From positions 1,708,441 through 1,772,440 of the forward strand of contig NC_092368.1 in the NCBI RefSeq assembly GCF_030848805.1: a stretch of 64,000 bases of DNA, in the 5' to 3' direction. This stretch comes from Temnothorax longispinosus (taxonomy: Eukaryota > Arthropoda > Insecta > Hymenoptera > Formicidae). This document shows, piece by piece, positions 1 through 13,369 of the stretch (within the stretch, counting starts at the first letter, position 1; every line of letters starts with the position of its first letter). The notes under the pieces are model-generated. The model was given only the letters and a program-made list of their open reading frames with translations. It was not told the origin of the DNA and ran no database searches. The translations under genes were made by a program, and so were the position numbers.

Positions 1-3000
1 TCGAGGCTAACTTTGTAACTAGCAACAGGCTGAGCGCGACCAGAGAACAAATTATGGTTATTCTCGAAGATCTACGTGCAATATACGTGCGTGCTACGTA
101 TTGGAATCCTAGCATCCAGGCTATGTACGTATCTTCGGCGGTTCTATTCCGAGGAATTGTTATCATTACCTTACAATAAATATCTTTTCAGATTATCATA
201 TGTGACTTTGGACGTCACAACGGAACAATACTCAGCTCAATACAGTGCCCGGGCTAGCAGTGTGGAACAGTGTCAGTGTCCACCCAATTATCAAGGACTC
301 TCATGCGAGGAATGCGCACCGGGATATTACAGGATTAAATCGGGACCATACGGAGGATACTGCGCACCTTGTCAATGCAACGGTCATGCGAGTACATGCG
401 ATGTAAACACCGGGATCTGTCAGGTGAATTGGACAGATTTTTTCTAGTATAAAATTTTCCATCAAACAGTTTTTTTTTTAATCTGTAACTATTCTGATTC
501 TCTTCGCAGAACTGCAAGAACGGCACCGTTGGCGATCACTGCGAGTACTGCGAGCAAGGCTACTACGGTAATGCCACTGTGGGCACACCAACGGATTGTC
601 TAATTTGTGCATGCCCGTTGCCGGTCGCCTCCAACAACTTTGCCACCGGCTGCGAGGTGAACGAGGAGGGCAATAAGATCAGCTGCGACTGCCTGCCCGG
701 ATATTACGGCGCTCGTTGCGAAGTCTGCGCCGCCGGTTACTACGGCAATCCCGAGGTGTACGGCGATTACTGTAAGCCGTGCGAGTGCTCCGGCAATATC
801 GACACCAATCAGATTGGCTCGTGCGACAGCATCACCGGCCAGTGTTTGCAATGTTTGAACAATACCTACGGTGAAGCGTGCAATCTGTGCGCCCCCGGTT
901 ACTTTGGCGACGCCGTCGACCGGAAAGACTGTCGTAGCTGCGTATGCGACGACTGCGGGATGGAACACTGCGACAGCTACAACGGTCAATGTTTCTGCCA
1001 AGAAAACGTAATCGGCGAGCAATGCGATCGCTGCGCGCCCGATCATTATGGTTTCGGCACTTGCAACGGTTGCAGGCCATGCGACTGCGACCTGGCCTCG
1101 GAGAGCAGCCAGTGCGACGGAGAGACGGGACAATGCAAATGTATGCCAGGTGTCACCGGTCGCAGATGCGACCAGTGCATTCAGGGATATTGGGATTACG
1201 GACCGGGCGGATGCACATGTAAGACTATCTTTCTTAGAATCATTATTCGAATCATTATTCGCTTTTATAAATGAGTAAAGTCAGTCTGTAAATCGCGGAA
1301 GATTCGTAGAATAAAAATTGATTTTATTATGAACAAGACCGATCAGTACCTCTCTTAAATCAATCAATAATTCTTACGTTGAACAGTCATTATGTAAAAG
1401 CTACTCGGATTAAAGATTAGCTATGTTATTAGGATAATTGTATGATAAAAGTTAAACATATAATTACCCATCTCTTTTAGCGTGCGAATGTCACACTGGT
1501 TACTCCGTCGGCGTGTCTTGCAACACAACCACTGGTCAGTGCACCTGTTTACCTGGTGTGATCGGCGAAAAATGCGACCACTGCCCGTACCGGCACGTGC
1601 TCATCCCGGCGCAAGGCTGCTTCTCCTGCGGTTCTTGCACGGGAAATCTTTTGGATGTTACAGATGAACTAGAGGATTTGTTAGAGCCTGTCTCACGCAA
1701 GTATAGTGTAAATAAAAGACAATTTTGTGAATATATATGTATATACACGTCATTTAAAAAACTAATATAACTTTAATGTATTCTTAATACACACTTTCAG
1801 ACGGTCGCGGAAGGCTATTTTACGCATCAACGACTTAAGTTTATCAACGACACGGTCAACGAGCTCTATCCCGAAGTTAGATTACTAGATCCAAGTCGGG
1901 TGAATCTACTGCCATTGCAGAAGAAGCTGGAGCGGTTGGAACACGATGTGTACAATCAGAAACGAAACATTGATTTCACTGCCGAGGACAGTGTCAAGTG
2001 GAAGGACGCCGCGGAGAACACGTTGCAGGACATGAATACTCTGGAGGAAGACGTGGTGCGCAAGATTGACCTAGTGAATCAGATTGTATCGGAAGTGCAA
2101 TCGCTGGCGCTGAATATTGAACTGGGAACGGGCGCCAAGGTCGATAACGCCCTGAACGAGGCAAAAGGGATTCTGAAGAAAATCAAGGACGTCTCCTTCG
2201 TTAAATTTCGGGATAACGCTCTAGACCAAGCGAACCAAGCTAATATCCTGATTTCCGAGATGCAAGATTACAACTTTCCGGCTAGCAACCTAAGTTCCGC
2301 CGCGGCCGATTTCAGTAACAAGATCAAAAACGCCAGCGCCAAGATGGATGATCTGCTGGACATCGTGCAGGTAGCTCAAGAAATTGCCAGCACGGTGGAT
2401 AAGCTTAATCGAGAAAATAGAATCGCTGCGCAGACTGGCAATCTGGACATTGTGAAAAACTCTACCGCTGAAGCGAAAGAGGACTTGGAAGCCGGAGAGC
2501 AGCTTAAGAATAACGCTAGCGATTTCCTTAATCATGCGAGAAGCAATATCGATCTTCTACGTGAGTGATCTCTTTCGATGTTTGACACTTTGATTGGAAA
2601 TTGTAAAAATAATGATAAAAATAATCGCAAAAATAATAGATTTTCTTTTCTTTAGAAACTAACACTGTTAGCGATGTGGCTGATCGACTGAACAATACTA
2701 TTGCTGTGAGTGACGAAATGCTGATCGACCTGGCTGAGCCAATCCAGAAAGCCCATACTCACGCGGCATACCTATACAATCGTTCGCTGGAATTGGATAG
2801 TCTATTAACCGACACTCGCAATACTAATGCGGTGAGAGCCGTTTCAGCTTACAGAGATATTGAAACCGCACTTCAAACTGCAAAAGATGCTGCAGATCAT
2901 GCTGTAATCGCTGCTGAGAACGCAACAGCGCTGGTAAAGAACTGGATATTATAATTTTGATTCATATCTATTTACTCTTGAATTGAGTTTTTTATATTTT

Positions 3001-6000
3001 TTTTATTAATGTCAGACTGATGGACTCGAGCAAAGGGTGTTGGACTCTCGAAACGAGTGCTCTAAATTGTTAGCCTCCGCGATCGCTTTAATGAAAACGA
3101 CAGGTCAGCCCGAGAACGATTTGCGAGACGCAAGGAACAACGCGACTCTGATCGACAACCAAAATAAACGTAACAAGGAACTTCTCGACACCATTGACAA
3201 GTATAGCTTGCTTTCTATATTTTAATCATCATTTTATTTCCTACAATTAAATATAAAAATAATTATACGATCAAATTTACTTTTTAAAGGCAACAGGGAT
3301 GTTAAGGCACGTTACCTTTAATACTAAAGCACATATCTGTTCTTAATAAGTAAAAATTGCAGGACGCTTGGCAACATTCCTTCGCAATCATCTTCAGTCG
3401 CACATGACGCCATGAATCAAGCGGTGAATGTCGAGCGTAACATCAAAATCGCCATCGACGATTTGAACGGTATTGTCAATCAGATCCCGCAAGACCTGCG
3501 GGAGACAAAGCAACTCTCGAAGAATACGTCAGAGTCAATCCGCGACATCTCGCAGGCAAACAAACAGCTGGATATTGTAGACAAAGTGATGCCAAACATC
3601 ACCAATCTGCTAAACAGTCTGAATAACAATCAGAAATCGATCGATGCAACTGGGAACGATCTACAGAGCAAAATCGAGGCCCTGAGGAACAAAATCGCGA
3701 ATGCCCGGGAATTGGCCAATCGATTCAAGACCGGCTTGACCTTCTACAGGAACACTACTTTGGAGCTGAAGAATCCAGAGAGCCTGCCGCTGCTAGCTAC
3801 ATCCACAAAAATATCCTTGTATTTCAGGACCAACAAGACCAACGGCTTTCTACTCTACCTCGGCAATGAGGAGAAGACAAAGCTACCACGCTCTAAGACG
3901 GTGAGTCCAATAAAATGTAACGTAGTAATTTTGAAAGAGAGTTAATGTGGACCAAAGAAATATGAAGAAAATTTTCCTAACGATAATTTTATATTTCATA
4001 GCACGACTTTATGGCGTTATTGATTGAGAGCGGATATCCCGTGCTTATAGTCGATCTGGGATCCGGACCGGAGAGGATAATTCACAACAAATTCGTATCG
4101 GATAATGTGTGGCGGCAGATAATTATCGACAGGTTGACATTGACACGTGTGACATTATTTAGACAAAAGTAATTTTGTATCGATATTCCTGGAACTTTTT
4201 CTTGTAGGACTGGCAAGAATGTCAAATTAATCGTTCGCGAGGATATTGGCGAGGGCAAGGATGCATTGTACGAGAAGGAAAAGGTCTTGCCAGGCTCTTA
4301 TTATATTTTCAACGTGGATCAGGAGCATTCGAAACTCTTCGTCGGTGGTTATCCATCATCCTTCCGCATTCAGGACGCTGTGACCGCGTCCTCTTTCGAG
4401 GGCGAGATGGAGGAATTGATGATAGGCGATATTCCGGTGTCTTTCTGGAACTTCGTCGACGGCGAGAACAACCAGAAGAGCGCGCTCGAACGCGACAAGC
4501 TCATTAATTTCGCGCCGAGCAGAGGATACCGTTTCGATCGACACGGCTACGCAATTCTCAGCAAGAAGGGCTCGCAGATTACGCCAGACACCAGAAAGTT
4601 CATCATCAAACTATCTTTCAAAACTTTCGCGGAGGATGGGTTGATTTATTTAATGGGCAAGGGCAGACAGTTCTTGTCTCTGGAAATGAGAAACGGCCAG
4701 TTGTTGTATCAGTACGATCTTGGCGAGGGTACGATTGATTTGAGGTCTTCGGACAAGTACAATGACGGCAACTGGCACACTCTGGAGGCTATCAGACAGG
4801 ATACGATGGGCGCGCTCAAAGTTGATGATCACACAGTCGCGTCAAGTCAAGAAAGAGGAACCACCAAGCCTCTGGCCTCATCAGATCATATTTATTTCGG
4901 TGGATATCCGCCTAACGCGAAGCATCCTTACGAGTCGGTTACTAGCAATGGCTTTGAAGGCTGCATCGACGATGTCGTCATTCTTGACACTTCGGTGGAT
5001 CTCACGCGTAACGTACAGGCGTTTGGAGTCATGCCTGGTTGTCCAGTCAGGGTAATTAGCGGAAATTTAATTGTTCGCAGATCATAAATGCAAAAAAATT
5101 TCCTGCTCGAAAACTTCAACTTTTATCGCTCCCGTCTTATCGCTAATTCTTGAAATTATTTCTTTCAGTTTGCCAGTCTTGTCTCGTTCGAGAAAAACAC
5201 ACCAAGCTATGTGAAATGGCGCAATTTGGCGTCCGACGGTCTACAAGTGAATCTCAAATTCAAAACATTGGTCAGCGACGGTCTGATTTTCTACGCGACC
5301 AACAACGATCAGCAGAGTGCGGCTACTAGTTATCTATCGTTGGTGGACGGCCAGTTAGTATTCAACAGCCAGGGTGAACAGCTTAGGACCAACCCGTCGG
5401 ATGTTAAGCTGAACGATAACGAATGGCACGTAGTAACCGCAACTCATGACCAGTCGGCTCTTAGCCTCGACATTGATGATACGAAGAGCTACAGAACTGA
5501 TTCGGCACCGCCACCGTTACACTTCCTCTACGGCAACTTGTACATCGGTGGACTGCCGTCAGGCTTCGGTTCGGTTGACATGCCCTTCGTCGGCTGTATT
5601 GGCGACGCAACCCTCAACAGCGAGATCATTATCAATTTCGCCAACACGACGGAGAGACCATACGCGTTCCTAGGAAAGTGCAAGGGCGGTGATCAGACGC
5701 GTATGTTGTGATATTAACTAATAGAATTCTCGTCGAACTATTTCAGTAGTGTTTAATCGCTTATATCTTTTTTTTCTAGTTTTACCACCGACTGTCGAAC
5801 CTGAATTTTTGCCACCGTTACTACCGTCGGAAGGGCCGGAAGACACAGTAGAGTCGTCGACTCAAATCAGTAAGCGAAGCAAAATCGTTACAATAATAGA
5901 GTGAAATTTATATATGTATATAAATCGTATTACTATAAGCAATGATGGGTAAATAGGACAGAAACAAATAATTTTCTTTTAGATATAATAGACGTCGACA

Positions 6001-7845
6001 TAGACAAGGAGGATGACAAAGAGGAAGAACCAGAACTAGAAGGACGAATTAACTTAGACAAACATGATTTCACGCCGACTATGCCTACTACGCCAACCGA
6101 GGAGCCTCAAACTGTCGACCAGTGTCATTTGCCATACTACCCGGCAACCGATCCTGATCTTGAGAATGCTTGGCGATTTGGTATTTTGGACATTTTTAAA
6201 TAAGTGGAAAAAATACTCAGATGAAAATATTACATTTGATCCGACACTAATTTATGTCGATAAAATTTCTCAAACAATGTTCTCAATAATTTTTTTTTAA
6301 GGTACTGCGAGGAACAGTAGATTAGAATATAGGACACTAAAGGGAAGATACAAAGACGACTACGATTTCCAGATTGATATAAAAACAATGGCGGACGATG
6401 GAATTATATTCTATACTTCCGACCTCAATAAGCAAGATTTAATCGCCGTATACATGCTTGGTGGAAAGGTAAAGAACGGACTTTCAGTCACATGAGGAAA
6501 AGTTGTCTTACAAACCATCCTGATCTTGGGAAAATTATCCTTCAAGATTCACTACAAATTCGACTGCGGCAGTGGACCGGCATTGCTAATGAGTGAAAAG
6601 ATGATCAACAACAACCAATGGCATATCGTGCTCTTCAAGAGACAAGGTAACTACGGCCAGCTAATTGTGGACGAGGAGGAACCGGTGGGTGGGTACTCAT
6701 TAGGACACACTACCACTATCAATGTCAATCCGCCGTTCTTCGTGGGTGGCGTCTTGCCGGAAATATCCAACATCGCATACACGAATATTGTGAGATTGCC
6801 TAATTTTTAATCTCATGCTGAGAATTACGAAAATATGACAAATTTTTTGTTTTGTTTTAGGGTCTCAATAAAACGTTCAGCGGCTGCCTAGGAAATTTCA
6901 TGATGAATGGACAACTCGTTGGAGAGCCGTCGGAAAAGATAGGCGTAATACCCTGCTCGAAGAGAGTGGAGCCCGGTCTCTTCTTCTTCCCAGGAAACGG
7001 CAGTAATTTATTCAAAGCAGGTGAGACAATTAATACAAATGTACGTTAAATAAAAAAAATGTTTCGATATTGTTTCCGAGTCGGCAATAGCAATTAGCTA
7101 AATTGAAGATTGTTAACTAAAGGAAGTATCTTATTAATTTTCAGTCGATCGATTTAACGTAGACCGCACGGTCGACATTCAAATGGACATAAAACCGCGA
7201 TCGACATCTGGACATTTGCTGTCGGTGCACGGTAAAAGGGATTATCTTGTGCTAGAGATGATTAACGGTACCGTGAAGTTCCTCATAAAGACGCAGAGAG
7301 GCTCGATTGAGACTGCGTTCGAGCCGACGAAACCAAACTCTCTGTGCGACGGCAACTGGCACAATATTCGAGGTAAATAGCATCATACCGAGCTGACTTA
7401 ATGTTACAGAGTACTCTTGGAACCGTGATTTTAATTTCAATATGATATTATAATATTTTGATATGTTAAAATTAATTTGGATTTAATTTATCTATGACCA
7501 AAAGGCACTAATGGTTAGCAGTCGATGTTACTTAAATCGCGTTCTGCTATTACACTTTCCTCTTTTTTTCCAACAGCTGTCAAACAGAAAAATGCGGTAC
7601 TGCTGTCGGTCGATCATAAACCGGCACCGCCCGGAATCGGCGGCAAAAACGTGGCTAGAGTCTTGTCAAAACATCCGATATTCATCGGTGGCCATCCGAT
7701 GCTTGGAAGAAAATTACGAGGTAGTACGTCGCAGGCTCAATACGTCGGCTGTATCAACAATATTATGATTAACATGAAGACCGTCAGCATTAGGCCTGAA
7801 CGAGCCTACGGACAAGTTATCACCGGTGTGTGCCCGACAATTTAA
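1..7845 (+). CDS. LanA: Laminin subunit alpha, C-terminal part (5' end outside the window)
   Basis: This is the alpha chain of the laminin heterotrimer, a secreted basement-membrane protein. Eighteen exons encode about 1961 residues: 1-97, 192-423, 510-1218, 1481-1707, 1801-2560, 2656-2933, 3016-3200, 3363-3900, 4002-4132, 4208-5051, 5169-5700, 5780-5869, 5983-6180, 6302-6468, 6547-6789, 6861-7020, 7145-7372, 7577-7845. The order is the end of a laminin IV module, then cysteine-rich laminin-EGF repeats (192-1700, motifs such as CDCLPGYYGARCE), then the coiled-coil domain I/II (1801-3750), then five laminin-G domains. A proline- and acid-rich linker (5780-6110) separates LG3 from LG4. LG modules end in typical GCI/GCL cysteine motifs (for example YVGCINN near 7743). 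The stop follows GVCPTI. Phase is kept through all 17 junctions. The intron at 6469-6546 is only 78 bp. The alpha identity rests on the LG tail, which beta and gamma chains lack. Confidence 0.95.
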
Positions 7846-8113
7846 AATAATGAAAAAATTTTTCATAGGCCATGCAAATTTATAGCTTTATCTAAAATCC
7901 TGATCTAGCCATCTTCTCCTCTTCAAAATATTTTATTAATCTCTGAACGCGCTTAATCAAAAACAAAAAATCAATAACAGAAGTAATAAGTTCAAAACTT
8001 GAACTTTATAGTTCCATTAATCTTTCCTTGTAAAAGATATTTTCTCCACCAAGAACTGTGAAAAATTATTCGTACAGGATAAGGAAGCTCAAGTGTAACC
8101 AAAGATATGATTT

Positions 8114-8532
8114 AATAAAGGATGTAAGTTATAAAATAATGTGTAGGAACGCAGGAAGTTGGTTTTAATACAATGATGCAAATCATTAAAAAAGGAAATA
8201 AGATTTTCTGTAAAAGTCATAAGCGTTTTTTATTTTGTGAATATATAGATATATATTTGTAATATTTGTGCGTTATCGCATTCGGCACATCTTGTAAATA
8301 AATCCAAATTCTTATATAATAAGTTCTCAAAAGTTCGTTCTCATGGATTTTTATCTTTTTTTTTTTGCTCAGTCTTGGTTTAATTAATGTTACGGAAATC
8401 GCCATTCTAACATAATGCTTGCCTCTTCGTCAAGTCACGACGTCGTATCACTATAACAATCATAATGAAACGATTTGCGATTGTAAACACAATATTTTGT
8501 AATTTTTAATGAAAGAGAATATGAAGAATAAA
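8114..8532 (+). promoter_or_regulatory. Candidate polyadenylation signals of the laminin alpha gene
   Basis: Three AATAAA hexamers lie downstream of the laminin stop on the same strand, at 8114-8119, 8297-8302 and 8527-8532. They imply a 3' UTR of roughly 0.3 to 0.7 kb. Which one is used cannot be told from sequence. Confidence 0.45.
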
Positions 8533-8908
8533 ATATATTTATAAATGCACAAATCTGCTAATTTCAACATTGCTCTATATAATTGCAAATCATAAATCAT
8601 CTGTGATTATTACGCTAGAACTTTACGTAAAAACTATCTTAGAAGTGCAATCGCGAAAACTATGCGCAAATGACGATTTTACGTAAACTTAACAACGAGA
8701 TAAATTATATTTCCCAAGAAACAATGCCACAATGAATGAAATGAATAAAAATGCCACAAAAGTGTTTAATTTTAACGTAATTTAAAAAATAATGCGTGCG
8801 CGAATCTTTTTTTTAAATACAATTTTGGGAAGAATATTTGCTTTCTATGGTAAAATAGATTATGGCCATTATTGGTGTTGCGACTTTTCATTCAGTATAC
8901 TAGAGATT

Positions 8909-9023
8909 TAATAAGCCCGTTTGTTTTCGCTGCACTTCTAAACTAGTGCAATAAGTCAGAATGAAAAAAAATATATTTGTTTCATTCTAACTTATTAGTT
9001 CAGTGAAAACGAACAGGCCTAAT
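8909..9023. repeat. Short palindromic MITE-like element, copy 1
   Basis: The left arm (AATAAGCCCGTTTGTTTTCG) and the reverse complement of the right arm (ATTAGGCCTGTTCGTTTTCA) match along most of the roughly 110 bp, so the DNA would fold into one long hairpin. The inner sequence with ACTAGTGCA and GAACTAAT resembles the elements at 12481-12590 and 25221-25370. No coding capacity is present. Confidence 0.6.
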
Positions 9024-10984
9024 ATCCCAAAAGAGTATGGAAAATCGTACAGCATTATTTATTAAATTATTTATGAAATCAGAACTCACAGCCATAGGAA
9101 CGTTTCTTGCAGTCTAGTTTCAGCATTTGTATATGATTGAATCTATTTGTCGAGCGTAATTTGAGATCCGAGGGATTTATGGATTGTATAGCCTGATCAA
9201 AGTGAGAAAAAAAAATAAAAATATAAGGTATATTAAATCACTTGATATGTAAAATCCGTGCTTTTTTTATTACAATTATATTATATATACTATATATATA
9301 TGTATGAAATCAGCCTGTTCATCGAATTGTCTTAATACAATCTCTAGATGTATAATATTACACTTAAAACTCACTATGTTTATCAGATAACACAATTTAT
9401 CGGACAAAAAAGGTACAAAAGACAGTAATACAATTTTCGCTACTAAGAAGTAACGCAAAACTGACGGAACTAGAGAGTTTTTCCGAAAGAAAGACTCTAA
9501 TAGACTCCGAGAGAACGAATTCTAATACCTCTATTCTCCTTCATTACGTGGCATTATCTTGTATTATAAAAATAGATTACAAGATCGAGATTGTGATAAA
9601 AACTTTTTAAAATAATCTGTTGGTCCTATAAGTACATCGTGACAAGGCAAGAAGCTACGTGAAGAAGCATTTTAATGTTACACATTTCGCAAATCATAGA
9701 TCAGTACTGCGATACAAAACTAATTAATCGTTACAGTAATTAATTTACATAGGGTGCTCCATCGCTATTAACATTATATAATTATAATTATAATTACATA
9801 ATACTAATATTATAATAAATAATATTTTGATAGTATGCCTTATGAAAAGTTTGCAATTCAAACTTTCTTTTAACAATAGAACAATAGAACACCCTAACAC
9901 AGTGATATGACGAGGAAGCAAAACGTGTCGTTAACTCAGAGTAATCAAGCTATTTATTACATATTCAACAAATAATTAATTTTTAGGAAATGCTTAAATT
10001 CGTATGCAGACGATAATAATGATTAGCTTGTTTACGACGCATAGCTTAGAATGAATTTTCGAGGAGAAAAGGAAAAGTATTGCAAGGAAGTATTGCAGGG
10101 TAAGAATTGCAGGAGAAAAATATCATTGGGGAAAAAAAACGCGATTCCTGACAGGACCAATAAGCGTCAAATGTTAAAAAACAGATCGCAACGCTGGCAA
10201 ATCTGTATTTCATTCTTAGATTTCTCGTTTGTGCTTAGATCATTAGTGGGAGTTTTCGCCAATCTTCGCTTACGCTGCTCTCTTTCTCTAAAGTATAGTA
10301 AAATATTCACAGACTTCTAAGTATCCGTAAATGATCCTGAAATGAACGATAAACGAACCGCCGATAAAAAAATGTACAACTCGATCGATCGACCGGCCAA
10401 GGAGGAGAGGCGGTGGTCGGTCATTTATCACGCGATTTCAGGAGGTTTCTCACCGAAGTGGTATATCACAGTGCAACGATTCAGAGATACTCGATTGAGT
10501 TTTTTCTTCTGGGAGTTCGATCGAGATAACCGATAACGGCGAATCAAATCTGACGCGAGTCAAGAAACATGTTTACCGATGTTGTTTGCCGTATCGTATT
10601 ACAATTACAATCCCAATCGAGCCTGTACGCGACAATCGCGCCTCACAGAATCGCGTATCACAAAGGGCGACAGCGTGCATCATCGTTTGCGTATGCTCGA
10701 CGGCTTCGATTTATCTTCGGAATGAATTCACATCAAGGACAATCTTGCAAATCTTAAGGTTTTAACCGTAAACATGCGAGTATCCCGGTGAAGGAATTTT
10801 CCGAGTAAAACTTGACAATGATCAGACGATTGTTCTCGCGAATTAATCTTATCCAGAATAAACTCATGTCAATTCGCAAACTGTGGCCGAGCACATTCAC
10901 TCCTACTGCGTTTGCGACGCGATATCAGTATATCTGGAGTCGTGATGGTGTAATTAATAATCGTATTCATATACGATGTCCAAC

Positions 10985-13369
10985 CTACTCGATACCATGC
11001 GCAAAGATCATCACTAACCCAGGCTCGACCATCATATCCTCCGGCATGTGCATATTATCACAGTGGAGGACCAGTACCGCTTGTTTGCCAGGCACTCTTT
11101 TGCACACGTAGTTGTCGTATTGTCGTCGCGAGTTTTGTCTAGTCTCGAGAGAATTTAAACCTGGCGGCCATTTCCTCTCGTGGCAGTTCTCCATCAGCTC
11201 GTCGATCACATGAGGTGGGCAATTGTACTCCGACAGAGTTCTCTTGATCATCGTCTGCAAACGTCAAAGATGCAATCTCAGAATGAGTGCGGTCGCAAAA
11301 TCGATCTAACAATTGGCACATAAATTAATTCTATATCTATCCCAGTAACCAAAATAGCAGTCTGTCGGCAGATTGGCAACAGATTTGATCAGATATGTTA
11401 GTAGACTGACATCTGCGTCTGCATTCAGCTTATGTTCTGCCAGCAAAGTCTGCTAACATAATCAGACAGCAGATTGGTAGCAAAAACCGTGCAGAGCCTG
11501 AACGATTCCAGTAGGATCTGCTGAATTTCTGCCACCAATCTGCTGTCTATGTTAGCAGACTATTATTTCTGTTGGCGTTCTGCCGATATTATGTGATAAA
11601 TCAGGATCGGCATCAAATCTGTAATCTTTCTGATAACATTTGTAGCAAATACTTGGCAAGATCTGCTTTTGATAGACTTAGCTGGGATATATCTACGGCT
11701 ATAATTATATCTATTGCTACAATTCGTACCTGCAGCAACTCGTCGGGCGTGGAGATCATACCGCCCCACCTGGTAACCCTGGCGCGTGGCAGAGACGCGG
11801 ACCATCTGACGACGTCGTCCCGTTCCATCTGATCGGCGATCGCGCGCATCGCCGGGTTCGACACTCTGAGGGCGCGCATAAAATCCTTGAGCAGATGGAT
11901 CTCGCGTTTGTGCTCGTTGATCTGCAGCTGCTGCTCGCCGAGTTCGCGCTTCATGTCGGTTAGCTTCTGCTGCTGCGACTGTATCAGATTGCGGAGCTCG
12001 CGCACGCAATTGTGATCCTTGAGCTCGTTCTTGGGAATGATCAAGCTGCAACCCTGCTCGCACAACATTGGTCTCTTCGGATTGTACTCGCACTGCTCGA
12101 GATGCGCAGCCAGCCCGTCCAGCTTGACGATATGGTTGCAGCCGTATATGATGTTGTCGCACTTGATGGACAAACGGGCCAGGAGGTTCCTAAGGATTCG
12201 GGGGACTGCTCTAAGCTGCGTGGACGTGATGGCCGTACGATCCAGAGGGCACGTAGGCTGGCGATTTATCCATTCGTTGATGCAGGTGCGACAAAAGGCG
12301 TGCTCGCACACTGGTGCCTGCAACACATTACTCACCTGCCAGTCCTCATAAGCTGCCACAACTTTATAAAGCGATAAAGTTTTAGTATAGGTACATGCTA
12401 CCTTTGGCAAGATATGCACGAATCTCCCCGAGTGATGAAATTATGGAAGCTTTTAGGCATAAGCATGACGCAAATACTTTGGGTCTGTTTTCTATTGCTG
12501 AACTAGTTCAGTGTCTTTTCTCTTTCAATGTGGAGTAAAAGAGATAAACTCTGAACTAGTGCAGCCAGTTCAGCAATAGAAAATAGACCCTTTGTGTTAG
12601 AGAATGTATGAATCTGTTAAAATGTATACATGGATGGAGTGACGCAAGAGATGCCGAAATTGCAGTGTAAAAGAGAAGACGGCAGCTTATTACGTTCCAT
12701 ACGTAGACACATAAACACGTGTTTAATTTAGAATAAGCATTTTTGCAGAAGATACAAGCTTCTCGATCGGTAAACACCGACGATGCTTAATCAGCAATAG
12801 CAGCAACGTTTAAAAGCGACAAGTCAGGCTAACCTATATTCACAGATGCGCGATTTCGCTCGCCTTTTCGAGACGAACGAAATTGCGTGACGGGAACGAG
12901 AACAACAGGAAACCGCGGAAAATGGAAGCTCCAGGTATTACGTACTCGAGAGCTCTCTCTGTCTCTGTCTCTCTCTCTCTTTCTCTCGATGTGCGAAGTC
13001 AACTAAAATCTTTCAGATCCACCGACCGACTTCTTACTTCCGAGAGACGAGTTCAGCGCGGTTCTCAGATGGAAACTCGCGAAAATTCTCGATCTTGATC
13101 CTCCACCTTTCCGAAAACCGAAATAAACCACGCGTGAATTCGTCCCTCTCCCTGCCCAAATCCGGTAAAGCTCTTCGCACAATAAACATGAGCGCAGTGG
13201 AGGTGGAGGTTAGGCGAGAGGGGGTGGGTCGCGCGGCGAGGTGTCCTCGAATGGAAATTGAAACACGCGTATGCTGTACCTGAACGGGGTCCTCGAGCAC
13301 GCCAGAGCATATAGGACACACAAGCTCCTCGTCCACGTCGCCGTTGAAGCGGCTCACATCGAACCCCAT
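10985..13369 (-). CDS. Nrdp1: E3 ubiquitin-protein ligase NRDP1 / RNF41 homologue
   Basis: This is a cytosolic RING E3 ligase; family members ubiquitinate receptor tyrosine kinases and other targets and bind the deubiquitinase USP8. Three coding exons are read on the minus strand: 13369-13280 (30 codons), 12317-11730 (196) and 11254-10985 (89 plus stop). They give 315 aa, against 317 for the vertebrate protein. The RING is split by intron 1: CPICSGVLEDPVQ in exon 1, then APVCEHAFCRTCINEWI and PTCPLD in exon 2. The last ligand is Asp, the C3HC3D form typical of this family. A second zinc-finger region (CDNIIYGCNH, then AAHLEQC) and a coiled coil (RNLIQSQQQKLTDMKRELGE) follow. The last exon is the substrate/USP8-binding C-terminal domain, ending in MIFAHGIE. 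All junctions are phase 0. The start was chosen because MGFDVSRF begins the conserved domain and upstream in-frame sequence is not conserved-looking. Confidence 0.95.
11341..11696. repeat. MITE-like element, family shared with 50083-50415
   Basis: This repeat lies in intron 2 of the Nrdp1 gene. Its ends are short inverted CCCAG...CTGGG, and its interior has repeated GCAGA/TCTGC words that can pair. The whole body matches the reverse complement of 50083-50415, including CAGATTTGATCAGATATGT, ATTCAGCTTATGTTCTGCCA and GCAAGATCTGCTTT. It is non-coding. Confidence 0.75.
12481..12590. repeat. Short palindromic MITE-like element, copy 2
   Basis: The arms GGGTCTGTTTTCTATTGCTG and CAGCAATAGAAAATAGACCC are near-perfect reverse complements around a loop of about 70 bp holding further pairing (GAACTAGTTCAG and CTGAACTAGTGCAG). 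It sits in intron 1 of the Nrdp1 gene and resembles the copies at 8909 and 25221. Confidence 0.7.

Larger units (their letters stand above)
7846..10984. other. Tail-to-tail intergenic region, laminin alpha and Nrdp1
   Basis: This AT-rich DNA holds the 3' UTRs of the two convergent genes. It contains one short palindromic repeat (8909-9023), (TA)-rich tracts near 9283-9300 and 9776-9825, and no exon-like open frame that I could support. Short frames at 10051-10760 show no family resemblance and are probably 3' UTR or spacer of the minus-strand gene. Confidence 0.7.

Noticed and set aside
600..1133. Minus-strand open frame of 177 codons, Ala/Val rich
   Set aside because: It is antisense to the laminin EGF repeats, and the hydrophobic look comes from reversed Gly/Cys codons.
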